This document shows positions 33,524 through 43,117 of a stretch of DNA of 64,000 nt, in pieces (the first letter of the stretch is position 1; every line of letters starts with the position of its first letter). The stretch comes from JACRCT01 sp049841135. GTDB lineage: Bacteria; Myxococcota; Myxococcia; Myxococcales; UBA5297. The position numbers were made by a program, and so were the translations under genes. The stretch spans positions 1,984,001-2,048,000 of the forward strand of contig JASGHK010000005.1 in NCBI GenBank assembly GCA_049841135.1. The letters run 5' to 3'. The notes under the pieces were generated by a model. That model did no database searches and was not told the DNA's origin. It was given only the letters and a program-made list of their open reading frames with translations.

Positions 33524-34228
33524 ATGCATCGTGGACTTGGGTGTCTCTTGGCCGTGGCGATGATCTCGACGGGTTGCGGGACCGCGACCCCGAGCACCGA
33601 TGCCGGGAATCTCCCGGACTCGGGCCTGGCGGGCCTCGACGCCGCCGCAGCCGCCTCTCCGGACACCGGTCTCGCGGCGGGTCCCGACGCCGGCTCGACC
33701 GGCGGCACGAGCGTCATCCCCTGCGAGCCGTACCCCGACACCGACACCGTGAAGTGCCCGGGCGTCTCCGCGCCCGCCTCGCTCACCGTGCTCGAGGCTC
33801 TGCGCCTGTTCGAGACCTCGGCCAAGAGCGAGTTCCCCGAGGCCTACTGGCAGGGCGGGGCGACGATCATTCACGTCAAGCGCGACGGGAAGCTGTCGGC
33901 CACCTCCTCGGTGTCTTCGGTCGCCTTCTGCGCCAACAACGCACCGACCAAGTCCGACGGCATGCGCTACTTTGTCCTCAGCGGCAACGACTGCCGGGTC
34001 GAGCGGATGTGCGGGACTGGGACCTGCTCCGGCAAGACCACCATCCCGACGATTGACTCGCCGCAGGCCATCCTCGCCGCCTTCCCGAACGACCCCGACG
34101 ACGCCGAGTACAGCTTTGGCTACATGGGCTTCATGGGGAACTACTGGAGCATCGGGCACCAGGTCCCCGGGCAGCCCGCCGGCAATGCCGTGAAGGTCGA
34201 CGCCGCCACGGGCGCGGTCATCCCGTAG
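33524..34228 (+). CDS. Secreted lipoprotein with Asp/Ala-rich linker
   Basis: 234 residues; AACAGGGAGGAACGCA precedes ATG 33524. MHRGLGCLLAVAMISTGC is the lipoprotein signal. Residues about 20-60 form a low-complexity linker (DAGNLPDSGLAGLDAAAAASPDTG) like those of other exported myxobacterial proteins here. The globular part has four Cys (FCANN, DCRVERMCGTGTC) and the motif TVLEALRLFETSAKSEFPEAYWQGGATIIHVKRDGKL. No known domain recognised; likely periplasmic or surface-exposed. Confidence 0.7.
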   Translation: MHRGLGCLLAVAMISTGCGTATPSTDAGNLPDSGLAGLDAAAAASPDTGLAAGPDAGSTGGTSVIPCEPYPDTDTVKCPGVSAPASLTVLEALRLFETSAKSEFPEAYWQGGATIIHVKRDGKLSATSSVSSVAFCANNAPTKSDGMRYFVLSGNDCRVERMCGTGTCSGKTTIPTIDSPQAILAAFPNDPDDAEYSFGYMGFMGNYWSIGHQVPGQPAGNAVKVDAATGAVIP

Positions 34229-34263
34229 CAGCCGCAGCGCGGTCCTCGCGGATGGAGCGGGAG

Positions 34264-34316
34264 GCCGGAGGCCAGGCGCGCTCGCCGGTGCGTGGCGGGC
34301 TCCGACGGCCTCCGGC
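34264..34316. terminator. Inverted repeat between convergent genes
   Basis: GCCGGAGGCC (34264-34273) pairs with GGCCTCCGGC (34307-34316) across a 33-base loop, filling the gap between the lipoprotein stop (34228) and the next minus-strand stop (34317). Possible bidirectional terminator; no T-tract. Confidence 0.35.
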
Positions 34317-35276
34317 TCAGATGGACCTCCAGGTGCGGTTCGGCGCGAACGAGGCGAGCGGCGTCGAGGTCTTGAACCCCGCGACCTCGTAGGGGGCGTC
34401 GGACTCCTCGGCGCGCAGGAGGGCGGCAATGGCCTTCGCCGGGGAGGCGACCGTCTTGCGCCGGTCGCCGGCGAGCTGATCGATGGCTTCGAGGATGGGC
34501 GGTGAGGTCGGACGCACGAGCCGCAGGAACTCGAGGACGTGGGCGAGCCGCTTGGGAGCCTTCTCGCGCAGCGCGCGCAGGACGGTCTCGGCGTGGCGGT
34601 CGGCGAAGAGGCCTGCCTCCGCGGTCGCCGCCACGTCGGCCGGCGTGCGCCAGTCGTGCAAGTCGGAGAACAGGGCGCCCTGGATGAGGCTGTCGGGCGA
34701 ATAGCCGAGCTTGTCCAGGAGCCCGCCGAGCGACGGCGCCGGCAGAGCGCACTCCTGCCAGACGGCGCGCGGGCGGGAGGTGTAGGGAGCGGATTCCATC
34801 AGCAGCCGCCAGAGCCATTCCAACCCGCGGTCGTCCAGCGGCGCGAACGCCGTGTGCAGGTGCCCGAAGCGCACCGCCAGCAACGGGGCGACGGCGCCCG
34901 CGTCCACGAGCCGAAGCAGCAGCCGGATGGTGAAGGCTCGGTCGTAGTCCGAGAGTCCTCCGGACCGGCAGGTGACGCCTGGCCAGACGCCGGCGCCGGT
35001 GGAGGTGAAGAGCGACTCCGAGGGGCGCTCCCGGCGGGAGGCGGGCTCCTCGATCCGCCCGGCCTCGGAGCGGAGCTGCCGAGCCTTCGCCAGCGCCTCG
35101 GAGACCGGCGCCAGGTCACCACTCTCTCTCAGCCAGGCGAGGGCGGCCTCGCAGAAGACGCCGGTCGGGTCACCACGAGAAAGGTCCGCGCGGAGCGCCT
35201 CGTCGAGCTCGGCAGGCCACGAGCAGGCCGAGGTGCTGGCGAGATGGGCGTGGTCGAGGTCGGCGAAATCCGCCAT
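34317..35276 (-). CDS. Hypothetical protein
   Basis: 319 residues from ATG 35276 (MADFADLDHAHLASTSAC); an upstream ATG at 35450 would add a Pro/Ser-rich stretch with no support. Helical, HEAT-like in composition in the second half (LREKAPKRLAHVLEFLRLVRPTSPPILEAIDQLAGDRR), which suggests a repeat scaffold, but individual units are hard to place. Contains FTIRLLLRLVDAGAVAPLLAVRFGHLHTAFAPLDDRGLEWLWRLL. No signal peptide. Family not recognised. Confidence 0.6.
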   Translation of the reverse strand: MADFADLDHAHLASTSACSWPAELDEALRADLSRGDPTGVFCEAALAWLRESGDLAPVSEALAKARQLRSEAGRIEEPASRRERPSESLFTSTGAGVWPGVTCRSGGLSDYDRAFTIRLLLRLVDAGAVAPLLAVRFGHLHTAFAPLDDRGLEWLWRLLMESAPYTSRPRAVWQECALPAPSLGGLLDKLGYSPDSLIQGALFSDLHDWRTPADVAATAEAGLFADRHAETVLRALREKAPKRLAHVLEFLRLVRPTSPPILEAIDQLAGDRRKTVASPAKAIAALLRAEESDAPYEVAGFKTSTPLASFAPNRTWRSI

Positions 35277-35831
35277 GGCGCATTCACTTTCGAAGGGATG
35301 AAGCGGAAAGCCGACCGGGACAGAGCGGGGGGGCGGGAAGGATAGGACGGAAGGGGTGGACGGAGGAAAGCCCCTTGTATCTGGTTCCTGCGTTCCGCGG
35401 GAGAGCTCGAACAGTTGCTGGGGCATGCCGCCGCAGAGGCGAGGCCGCAATCCAAGGGTGAGACCTTCTGGGAGCGTAGCTGGTCGGTTTGGGGAGAGGG
35501 GCGGACGGGGGGAGGGGGCGCCTTTTGCCCCCTCCCCCCGTCAGTTCCTCATCGACGCGTTGTACCCGGGACGACGGGGAGCTACGCGCGGGCGGCGCTT
35601 TGGCCGGGAATTGGTGTCCGGCCTCCGCAAGCACGAGAGTGTCTGAAAATGCGGCTGTCGCCCGAGAAGACGAGCGACAGCCGCCAAGAGCGGTACGCCT
35701 CGATGCTTCGCGGGCCCCGAGACGTTCCGACTCCTGGTTATGCACTATCCGCGGCGTACTTCGGCAGGGTCAACCTCTTGAGAGGGCGCCCCAGGCCCAC
35801 AGCCGCAGGCCGCCCTTCCAGCGGGCCCGCG
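35277..35831. other. 555-base non-coding region upstream of IS110 region
   Basis: Between the hypothetical gene (minus start 35276) and the zinc-ribbon ORF. I see no coding frame with sensible composition. It contains a poly-C/poly-G rich tract (35515-35545) and a strong hairpin at 35651-35684. It may be part of the mobile-element neighbourhood or a former gene. Confidence 0.4.
35651..35684. terminator. 11-base-pair hairpin
   Basis: GCGGCTGTCGC, loop of 12 bases, GCGACAGCCGC: perfect stem. It lies in a non-coding stretch far from any stop codon (the nearest plus-strand ORF starts about 150 bases later), so it could be a terminator of an unseen transcript or part of a structured RNA. Confidence 0.4.
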
Positions 35832-36255
35832 ATGGGTCTATCGGCTGGCCGCTGCCCATTGCATCGGTTGTGGGCGGCCGCTCCGTCTGGATCGCCGTGT
35901 CCGCCGACGGCATAAGCGTTGCCGGGCTTGCGCGCGCGCAGCGAAGAAGTTGCGCGATCGCGCGCACAAGAACAGCTATCGGCAGACAGGGTTGGGCCAG
36001 GCGCAGCGCGAGCGAGAGGCCCGTCGGCGTCGGTCCAAGCAAGCCGAGTACATGAAGGGCTGGCGCCACAAGCACGCCGCTCGCGCCAAGAGCCTCAACC
36101 GCGAGGCGGCGGCCCGCTACTACCAGGCGCACCGCGACGAGATCCTGGCGAAGCGCCGGAAGGATAGAGCCTCGCGTCAGTCTGGCGTTCTCAGTAATGG
36201 GGCAGCGCATATGGATTGCCGGCCCGTCTTCGGGCTATCCCTCCGAGCGCAGTAG
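35832..36255 (+). CDS. Small basic zinc-ribbon protein, possibly frameshifted
   Basis: The coding-like part is one frame ending at 36255. From 35860 it reads CIGCGRPLRLDRRVRRRH, then CRACARAAKKL: two CxxC pairs 17 residues apart, a zinc-ribbon layout, followed by a strongly basic helical stretch (RDRAHKNSY, AEYMKGWRHKHAARAKS, ARYYQAHRDEILAKRRKDR). The frame is closed by TGA just upstream of 35781 and offers no ATG or GTG; the first TTG (35950) lies after the Cys pairs. ATG 35832 is in the neighbouring frame and would join it after one base change. The composition suggests DNA or RNA binding. It lies 208 bases upstream of the IS110 transposase and may be a truncated host gene or a passenger. 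Confidence 0.4.
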
Positions 36256-36463
36256 ATGAGCCACCGCAGTCCGCTGCCCCTCGGATTCCGCTTCGGCGAG
36301 ATCGTTGTCGAGCTTGGTCGCGGTGGCTCGTTTTGCCGCTGTACCAGCGCGAGCCCGCACAGTTGCTCGAGCCCTCTTGACGGGAGCTCGCATTCGCAAG
36401 GTTGCGCCGCGCTGCCCGCTTTCGCAGAAGAGCTCGCCCAGCGCGAACCGGAGAGAACTCATC
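36256..36463 (+). ncRNA. Non-coding segment before IS110 transposase (possible bridge-RNA region)
   Basis: IS110-family elements carry a non-coding end next to the recombinase gene, which in IS621 and relatives encodes the guide (bridge) RNA. These 208 bases precede the transposase ATG and hold no convincing gene. A 12-base word ACAGTTGCTCGA occurs here (36360-36371) and again near 37808, beyond the coding region, and could mark element ends. I cannot fold the RNA or fix the ends by eye, so this is a placement by family knowledge only. Confidence 0.3.
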
Positions 36464-37433
36464 ATGGTCAAGAACGGATGCTGTGTCGGTATCGACGTAT
36501 CGAAGAAATGGTTGGACTGCGCGGTCTGGCCCTCCGGGGAGAACTTCACCGAGGCCAACTCCCCAGCGGGCATCACGCGTGTGGCCGAGCGCGTCCGAAA
36601 GCTCGTCCCCAAGCTCGTCGCAGCGGAGGCCACCGGCGGCCTCGAGCTGCCGGTCATCACCGCTCTGGCGAACGCGGCGCATGAGGTCGCGATCGTCAAC
36701 CCCCGTCGCGTGCGCGAGTTCGCCAAGGCGCTCGGGTACGACGCCAAGACCGATGCGATCGACGCCGGCGTCATCGCCCACTACGCCGAGGTCGCCAGCC
36801 CCATACGCTACTGCCCGCCCTCGCCGGAACGCATGCTGCTCGAAACGTTCCTCACGCGCCGAAGACAGCTGATCGCGCTGGCCACTGCAGAGCGTGGCCG
36901 GCTGTCGGCCATGCCCGCCGAGGCCGTCGACGTGCGAGCCATGACCGAGAGGCACCTCGCCTGGCTCGTCGAGGAGCGCACCAAGCTGGATGCGCTCCTG
37001 CTCGCGCAGACCCGTCAATCCGAGGAGCAGCTGGCCCGATACCAGTTGCTCTGCTCGGTGCCCGGGGTGGGCCCCGTCACGGCAGCCACGCTCATCGCGA
37101 GCCTTCCCGAACTGGGACGGATCAATCGCAAACAGAATCGCAGCACTCGTTGGTGTGGCTCCCTTCAACCGAGACACCGCACACCGGGCCTTCGGTGCCC
37201 GCACTGTCTGGGGTGGCCGCGCCGACGTCCGTACGACGCTCTGCATGGCCGCGCTCGTCGGAAGCAGGAGCAACCCAGTACTCAAAGCCACCTACGAGAA
37301 ACTCGTTGCCAGGGGCAAGCCCAAGAAGGTCGCCCTGACGGCGTGCATTCGCAAGCTGCTGCTGATCCTCAACCAGATCGCCAAGTCCGGTCAGCCATGG
37401 CGGTCATCCCCACCAGCGAAGGAGGTCCCTTGA
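36464..37433 (+). CDS. IS110-family transposase (DEDD recombinase), one frameshift
   Basis: ATG 36464 after GGAGAG. The N-terminal DEDD/RuvC-like domain shows GIDVSKKWLDCAVW (first Asp), EATGGLE (Glu) and DAKTDAIDAGVIAHYAE (two Asp); the C-terminal Tnp20 domain shows CSVPGVGPVTAATLIASLPELGRINRKQ, IAALVGVAPFNRDTA, GGRADVRTTLCMAALVGSRSNPVLKATYEKLVARGKPKKVALTACIRKLLLILNQI, with the expected Ser after GAR/MAALVGS. The frame breaks at 37135-37139 (GAATC); removal of one A gives KQIAALVG as in the family. About 322 residues after repair, normal length. Terminal repeats are not expected for IS110. A small ORF overlaps its stop. Confidence 0.88.
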
Positions 37434-37717
37434 AACTTCTCCCACCAGCTCAACGCCTCTCCCGTTCCCCTCAACTGGCCGCACTGGCCATCCTTGAAGC
37501 GGCACTTGGGCCCTGCGAGGAAGCGCTCCTGGCCGCGCATGACGAACTCGCGTACGGCGCCGCGGTAGTGTGCGAGCGCGGTCCCGATGCCATGCGCGCT
37601 CACTCGGTCCTGGTCGCCAGCCGAAGGCTCGGCGCCGCCTTGGCCGCCTACCACGAGGCCCTCGGCAGGAGCGAGCGCAAGCGACTGCGCGAGCGCTACC
37701 GCGACATCCCGTTCTAG
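37430..37717 (+). CDS. Small ORF translationally coupled to IS110 transposase
   Basis: TTG 37430 overlaps the transposase TGA by two bases (TTGA) and has AGGAGGTCCC directly upstream, a near-perfect ribosome site inside the transposase end. The 95-residue product (LKLLPPAQRLSRSPQLAALAILEAALGPCEEALLAAHDEL...GRSERKRLRERYRDIPF) is helical, Ala/Leu-rich, with a basic C-terminus. I do not recognise the family. A hairpin (37746-37777) follows it, which fits a two-gene transcript. It could be an accessory factor or a passenger of the element. Confidence 0.6.
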   Translation: MKLLPPAQRLSRSPQLAALAILEAALGPCEEALLAAHDELAYGAAVVCERGPDAMRAHSVLVASRRLGAALAAYHEALGRSERKRLRERYRDIPF

Positions 37718-37745
37718 AAGCCACACACGACGAGAAGGAGTACCG

Positions 37746-37777
37746 AGGCCGCTCACGGCAACTCCCGTGAGCGGCCT
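37746..37777 (+). terminator. Hairpin after the IS110-associated ORFs
   Basis: AGGCCGCTCACGG, loop CAACTC, CCGTGAGCGGCCT: a perfect 13-base-pair stem beginning 29 bases after the small ORF stop, then TT. Likely intrinsic terminator, or part of the element's structured right end. Confidence 0.55.
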
Positions 37778-37931
37778 TGGCGTCTACTGTTCCCGTTGAC
37801 TGCCAAGACAGTTGCTCGACAAGCTCGGGGTGTTGCGGAGGAAGAGCTCCGACCAAGGTGACCGAAGGCAACCAACGGACCCCCTCCCGCAGTTTGGGAG
37901 GTTTGGGAGGGGGCAGGGGGAGGGCTCGCGG

Positions 37932-38759
37932 CTACCGCGCCCGCGGCTCCAGCACCGCGCCGGTCAGCGCCTCTCTCGCCAGCGTCTCGAGTTCCTTGCC
38001 CGCGCTCAGCCGGCACACCGCCGCCCGCACCTTGCGCGCCTCGGCGTCGATGACCGCCTGGTGCGCGGCGAGCCGGCGCCGGTACTGCGCGAGCACGTCC
38101 CAGGAGAGCAGGCGGTCCAGCGCCTCGTCGCTCTCGCTGTCGACCAGCTGCGCGCCGTCGCCGCCGGTCGGGTCCTCGTCCTCGGGGTCGAGCACCTGCA
38201 CCAGTGCGAGCCTTCCGGCGCCCTCAGCGAGCCGGCGCACGAGCGGCGAGAGCGCGCTGGGGAAGAGCAGATCGCTCACCAGGATGCGCACGCCGCACGG
38301 CCTCAGTGGTAGCCGCGACGCCAGCTCGGGCAGCGGCAGCCGTGCAGCGAAGTCCTCGGGGATCTGCGCGTCTACCCGGCGCGGCTCCTGGGCCACCCAG
38401 TGCAGCACCGGGGATAGGCTCTGCGCCCGGCCGAGCTTGACGAACAGGGCGGCCAGCTCGCGCGTCCGTTCCCGCTTGCGCTCGGAGACGGCCATCGACC
38501 GGGAAGCGTCGACGAGGATCTCCACGCGCGGGGCGATCTCCTCCTTGCGCACGCGCAGGACGAGCTTGCCGGTGCGCGCCACGGCGTTCCAGTCCAGGTG
38601 CCGCAGGTCGTCGCCGGGCTGGTACTCGCGGAAGTCGTGCAGCTCCAGCGAGCTGCCCACCTGCGCCGAGGACAGGCTGCCCAGGCGCCCGGTCAGCGCC
38701 GAGCGCGGCAGGAGCAGGCGGTAGCGCTCCGCCACCCGCTCGATGCTGCGGTCATCCAC
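37932..38759 (-). CDS. DUF58 domain protein
   Basis: 275 residues; GTG 38759 overlaps the permease stop by eight bases (GTGGATGA). The DUF58 signature is clear: GSSLELHDFREYQPGDDLRHLDWNAVARTGKLVLRVRKEE, followed by a VWA-like MIDAS segment, EILVDASRSMA (DxSxS). DUF58 proteins accompany MoxR AAA+ ATPases and are thought to act in assembly or metal insertion of envelope or enzyme complexes. Last gene of a six-gene operon. Confidence 0.88.
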   Translation of the reverse strand: MDDRSIERVAERYRLLLPRSALTGRLGSLSSAQVGSSLELHDFREYQPGDDLRHLDWNAVARTGKLVLRVRKEEIAPRVEILVDASRSMAVSERKRERTRELAALFVKLGRAQSLSPVLHWVAQEPRRVDAQIPEDFAARLPLPELASRLPLRPCGVRILVSDLLFPSALSPLVRRLAEGAGRLALVQVLDPEDEDPTGGDGAQLVDSESDEALDRLLSWDVLAQYRRRLAAHQAVIDAEARKVRAAVCRLSAGKELETLAREALTGAVLEPRAR

Positions 38760-40415
38760 GGGTGGGGCCTTCGCCGGGAGGTGGGGTGGACGGGGTGGAC
38801 GGAGTCGACGGAGCGGACGGAGCGGACGGGGTGGACGTCGGTGACGTCGATGCGGTGGCGGACGCCGCGGGCGTCGCGAGCGCCAGCAGCGCGTCGGCCT
38901 CGCGGTCGCGGTCGGCGGAGACGCGGTGCGCCACGTACCAGGCCCCCAGCGCCAGCACGCCGATGGCCGCCATGGCCTCGTCGGGGCCGTCGTCGAAGCA
39001 GTGCACCACCATCACCACCGGGTTCAGGAAGTTGATGATCGGGTCGTCTACCTTGAAGTCGCCGATGAGCGCGACCAGCGGCGGCACGCCGACCGCGACC
39101 ACGAAGACGAGCACCGCGAGGACCTGCAGGAACGCCGGCCCGGGCAGCAGCAGGCGCAGCGGGCCGCGCCCCAGCGCCACCGGGAACGACAAGTAGAGGA
39201 GGGCGAAGGCCGCCATCAGCGCGATGCCCGCGTAGTACTTCTCCTCGCGGCACCCGGCCAGCGCGAGCAAGGCCAGGCCCGCGCCGGCGAACGAGAGCAC
39301 CAACAGGTTCGCCGCGCTCAGCCCGCGCACCGCGCCCGGCACCAGCAGGCCCAAGGGGTTGAGCCGAGGCGGGTTCTCGCGCACGCGCCGCGACAGCCCG
39401 GGCCGGCCGGTGGCCACGAAGACGCCCGCCGCGAAGGCGTGGATGACGCCCAGCGTCCCGAGCAGTGTCCCCATCATCTCCTTGGCGTGCGGCCGCGAGA
39501 GCAGCTCGATGCCGTGGCAGAGGGCCACGTTGCCTACAAAGTGCAGCAAGAGCGCCAGCCGCGGCCAGAAGGCGTGGTTGTCGGACTCGAAGGTCAGCCG
39601 GCTCACCGCCACCGCGAAGAGCACGAGGCCGTAGCTGAGCAGCATCCAGCTGCCGACGCCGGCAATGGTCAGGAACGCCGTCACGTCCGAGGCGCTGTGG
39701 GCGAAGACCATCGCCGTGCCGTAGCCGAAGGCCGAGGAGCCGGCGAAGAGCAGCGCGCCCAGCACCAGGAAGTGCAGCGCGCCGCGCACGACCCGCGTCT
39801 CGCCCAGGGTGGCCACGGTCACCGCCGCCACGGTCAGGAACACGTGGAAGCTCAGCGCCGCGCCCAGCACCGCGCCCACGGTCACGAGCGAGACGCCCTG
39901 CAGCAGGTAGGCGAAGAGCAGGAACGGCGCGATGGCCGAGGCGTAGAGCAGCGCCTGCAGGAGCGTGCTGCCGATCTTCCCGGAGAGGATGCGCCGCGGG
40001 CTCATCCCGGTCAGCACCAACAGCGGCCAGGTCTTGTCCTCGCGCTCGCGCGACAGCGACCGGTAGGCGCTGTAGGGCAGCATGAAGAAGCCGACGATCG
40101 ACAGGCAGGCGAGGACCGCGACGAACGTCCCCTGGCCCACGCCGGAGTTGCCCGGCTCGTAGACGCCGAACGCGACCAGCGCGATGACCGCGCAGGCCAG
40201 CAGCAGCAGCGTGAAGGCGATGCTGAAGACGCGGGTGCGCAGCCCGCGCCGGACCTCCTGCAGGACGATGGGGTTGATCCCCTCGCTGGCTCGCGCGAAG
40301 AAGCCGCGAGGATTCGCCAGCGCGCTCGCGGGGGCCGGTGCCGGCGATGGCGCGCTCTCGGGGCCCGGTGCGGAGTGGACGGGCGCGACGGGCTGGGCTG
40401 GGGCGGTGGGGATGC

Positions 40416-40419
<4 letters not shown>
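38752..40419 (-). CDS. ABC transporter permease of the MoxR/DUF58 operon
   Basis: GTG 40419 overlaps the ATPase stop (GTGA) and has AAGGGAGG upstream. 555 residues with about 12 hydrophobic helices, beginning after a Pro/Ala-rich cytoplasmic N-terminus (APAQPVAPVHSAPGPESAPSP). INPIVLQEVRRGLRTRVFSIAFTLLLLACAVIALVAFG and YSAYRSLSREREDKTWPLLVLTGMSPRRILSGKI are typical of ABC-2-type permeases (ERExxTxxLLxxTxxSxxxIxxGK). The C-terminus is a 30-residue Ser/Thr/Pro tail (STSPTSTPSAPSAPSTPSTP). It should form the membrane part of an export system with the preceding ATPase. Confidence 0.85.
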
Positions 40420-41392
<973 letters not shown>

Positions 41393-41396
<4 letters not shown>

Positions 41397-43117
41397 GGCG
41401 AGACCCTCCCGCGCACGAGCTGGAAGTCGCCTTCGCGGGTCACGGAGAAGCCCAGGTCGGGGGCGAAGACGGCGCGGTCGAGCGAGACCAGGAAGTCGCC
41501 GTCCTCCAGGGGACCGAAGGCGTTGTCGTCGAGCCGGCCGAGCGTGAACCGGTCTTTCAGGCCGCCCCAGAAGCGCTCGCGCAGGGCCGGGGAGAAGCTG
41601 GCACCCTCGCTGCAGGACGCCGTGCCCGAGGCGCCGTCGGCCAGGGCGTAGAAGAGGCAGATCCGGCCGTCGAGCTTCACCGCGCCGTCGACGACCTTGG
41701 CGCCGAGCGCGTTCTGGACCGTGGCCTGGCCCTGGCCCGCGCTCCGTGCCGAGAGCCGGGCGCGGGAGGGTGCCACCACGGCGTCGAGGTGCTCGCGGTA
41801 GGTGCGGGAGGGGATGAAGCCGCCGCGGAAGGTCAGGCCGCTCGTCAGGTCGATCTCCAGATCCTGGGCGTTGCTGCCCTGCGGCGGGATGGGGGAGGCG
41901 AGCGCGGCGTAGCGCACTACCGAGGGCGCCAGGCTGGCGTAGAAGCCGTCCACCGAGAGCGTCGCGGCGCGGTGGTGCTCGGCGTCGAGGAAGGTGACGG
42001 CGCGCGAGGCGGCGTGCACGGTGAGGACACCCTCGTGCAGCACGCCGTAGCCGGCGATGCCGCCGCAGGTGGCCATCGCCGTCAGCGGGATGAAGAGCAT
42101 CAGCGCACCCGGGCCCTTCCGCGCGCGCAGGACGAAGCTGCCGGGGCCGATGACGAAGACGAACAGCAGCACCAGCAGCAGGAAGCCGCCGACCGGGACG
42201 CGGGCGACGGCGATGAGCGGGTCGCCGTTCGAGGGCGAGGGACCGTAGCCGCGGTTGTACGACGTGGTGTTGGTTGAGGCGGCGCGGCGGATCTCGCCCA
42301 CGCCGTGCAGGGCGTCCACGCAGCGCGCGGCGTCGCGGTAGAGGTGGACGTGTCCGAGGCCGTAGGGGTGGGGGCCCTCGGCGCGGGTGCCGCGCCAGAG
42401 CGGGAGCGCGGTCTCCGGGCGCGTGGGCACCTGGGCCAGGAAGAGCTCGCCGCCGGTTGCAGCGTAGGCCTCGAGCGCGCGGCGCTGCGGCTCGGGCAGC
42501 TCTTCGAACGGCGTCTCCAGCACGCCCACCGCCGCGTAGCCGACGAGCGCGGCGAGCGAGGACGGCAGCTGCTCCTTGGAGACGGCGATGGCGGCGGCGA
42601 AGGAGGTCGGCGAGCCGTCGGGGCTCTTGCCGCGCGCGACCAGCTCCGCGCCGGCGGTGGGGCCTTCGAGGAGGATTGGGTCGTGCGACTGCCAGTGCCA
42701 GCTGAAGCTCTCGGACCTGCGGTCGCGGCCGTCGTCGGCGGAGAGCTGGCCGTAGCGGGCGTAGGCAGGGATGAGCAGGTCGAGGGTGCGGCGCTCGGCG
42801 CCGGCGAGGTCGAGCTCCGCGGACACGTCGGCGTTGGGGCGGCTCTCGAAGCGCAGCGTCACGCGCTGGCTGTGGCCGGTGAGGTTCTCCGCGTGGACCC
42901 GCAAGGTGAGGAAGCCCTCGCTAGGGCCCTGCAGGTCCTGCTCGGCCACGACGCGAACGCGCGAGCTGTTGAGGATCTGCGTCGAGGCGAAGGCGGAGGG
43001 GGCCCAGGTCAGGAGGAGGAGCAGCAGGCAAGGCCCGAGCCGCAAGCGTGAGCGCGCGGGCCTCCTACTGCCCTGTGCAGTGACCGGGAGGGAACGACTC
43101 GGACGAAGAGCCCTCAT
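41393..43117 (-). CDS. Exported membrane protein of the MoxR/DUF58 operon
   Basis: 574 residues; ATG 43117 overlaps the MoxR stop (ATGA). Arg-rich N-terminus then a signal helix (LGPCLLLLLLTWAPSAFA). The extracytoplasmic domain looks beta-sandwich first (LRVHAENLTGHSQRVTLRFESRP), then a Rossmann/GATase1-like segment (ALVGYAAVGVLETPFEELPEPQRRALEAYAATGGELFLAQ) as in DUF4350-type proteins of such operons. A central transmembrane pair follows (GGFLLLVLLFVFVIGPGSFVL and GALMLFIPLTAMATCGGIAGYGVL). Function unknown; the context suggests an accessory of the MoxR-ABC system. Confidence 0.72.

Noticed and set aside
36235..36774. Minus-strand 179-residue frame opposite the IS110 gene
   Set aside because: Ser/Arg/Ala-rich shadow of the transposase; only its last 50 residues look mildly natural, with no start or ribosome site.
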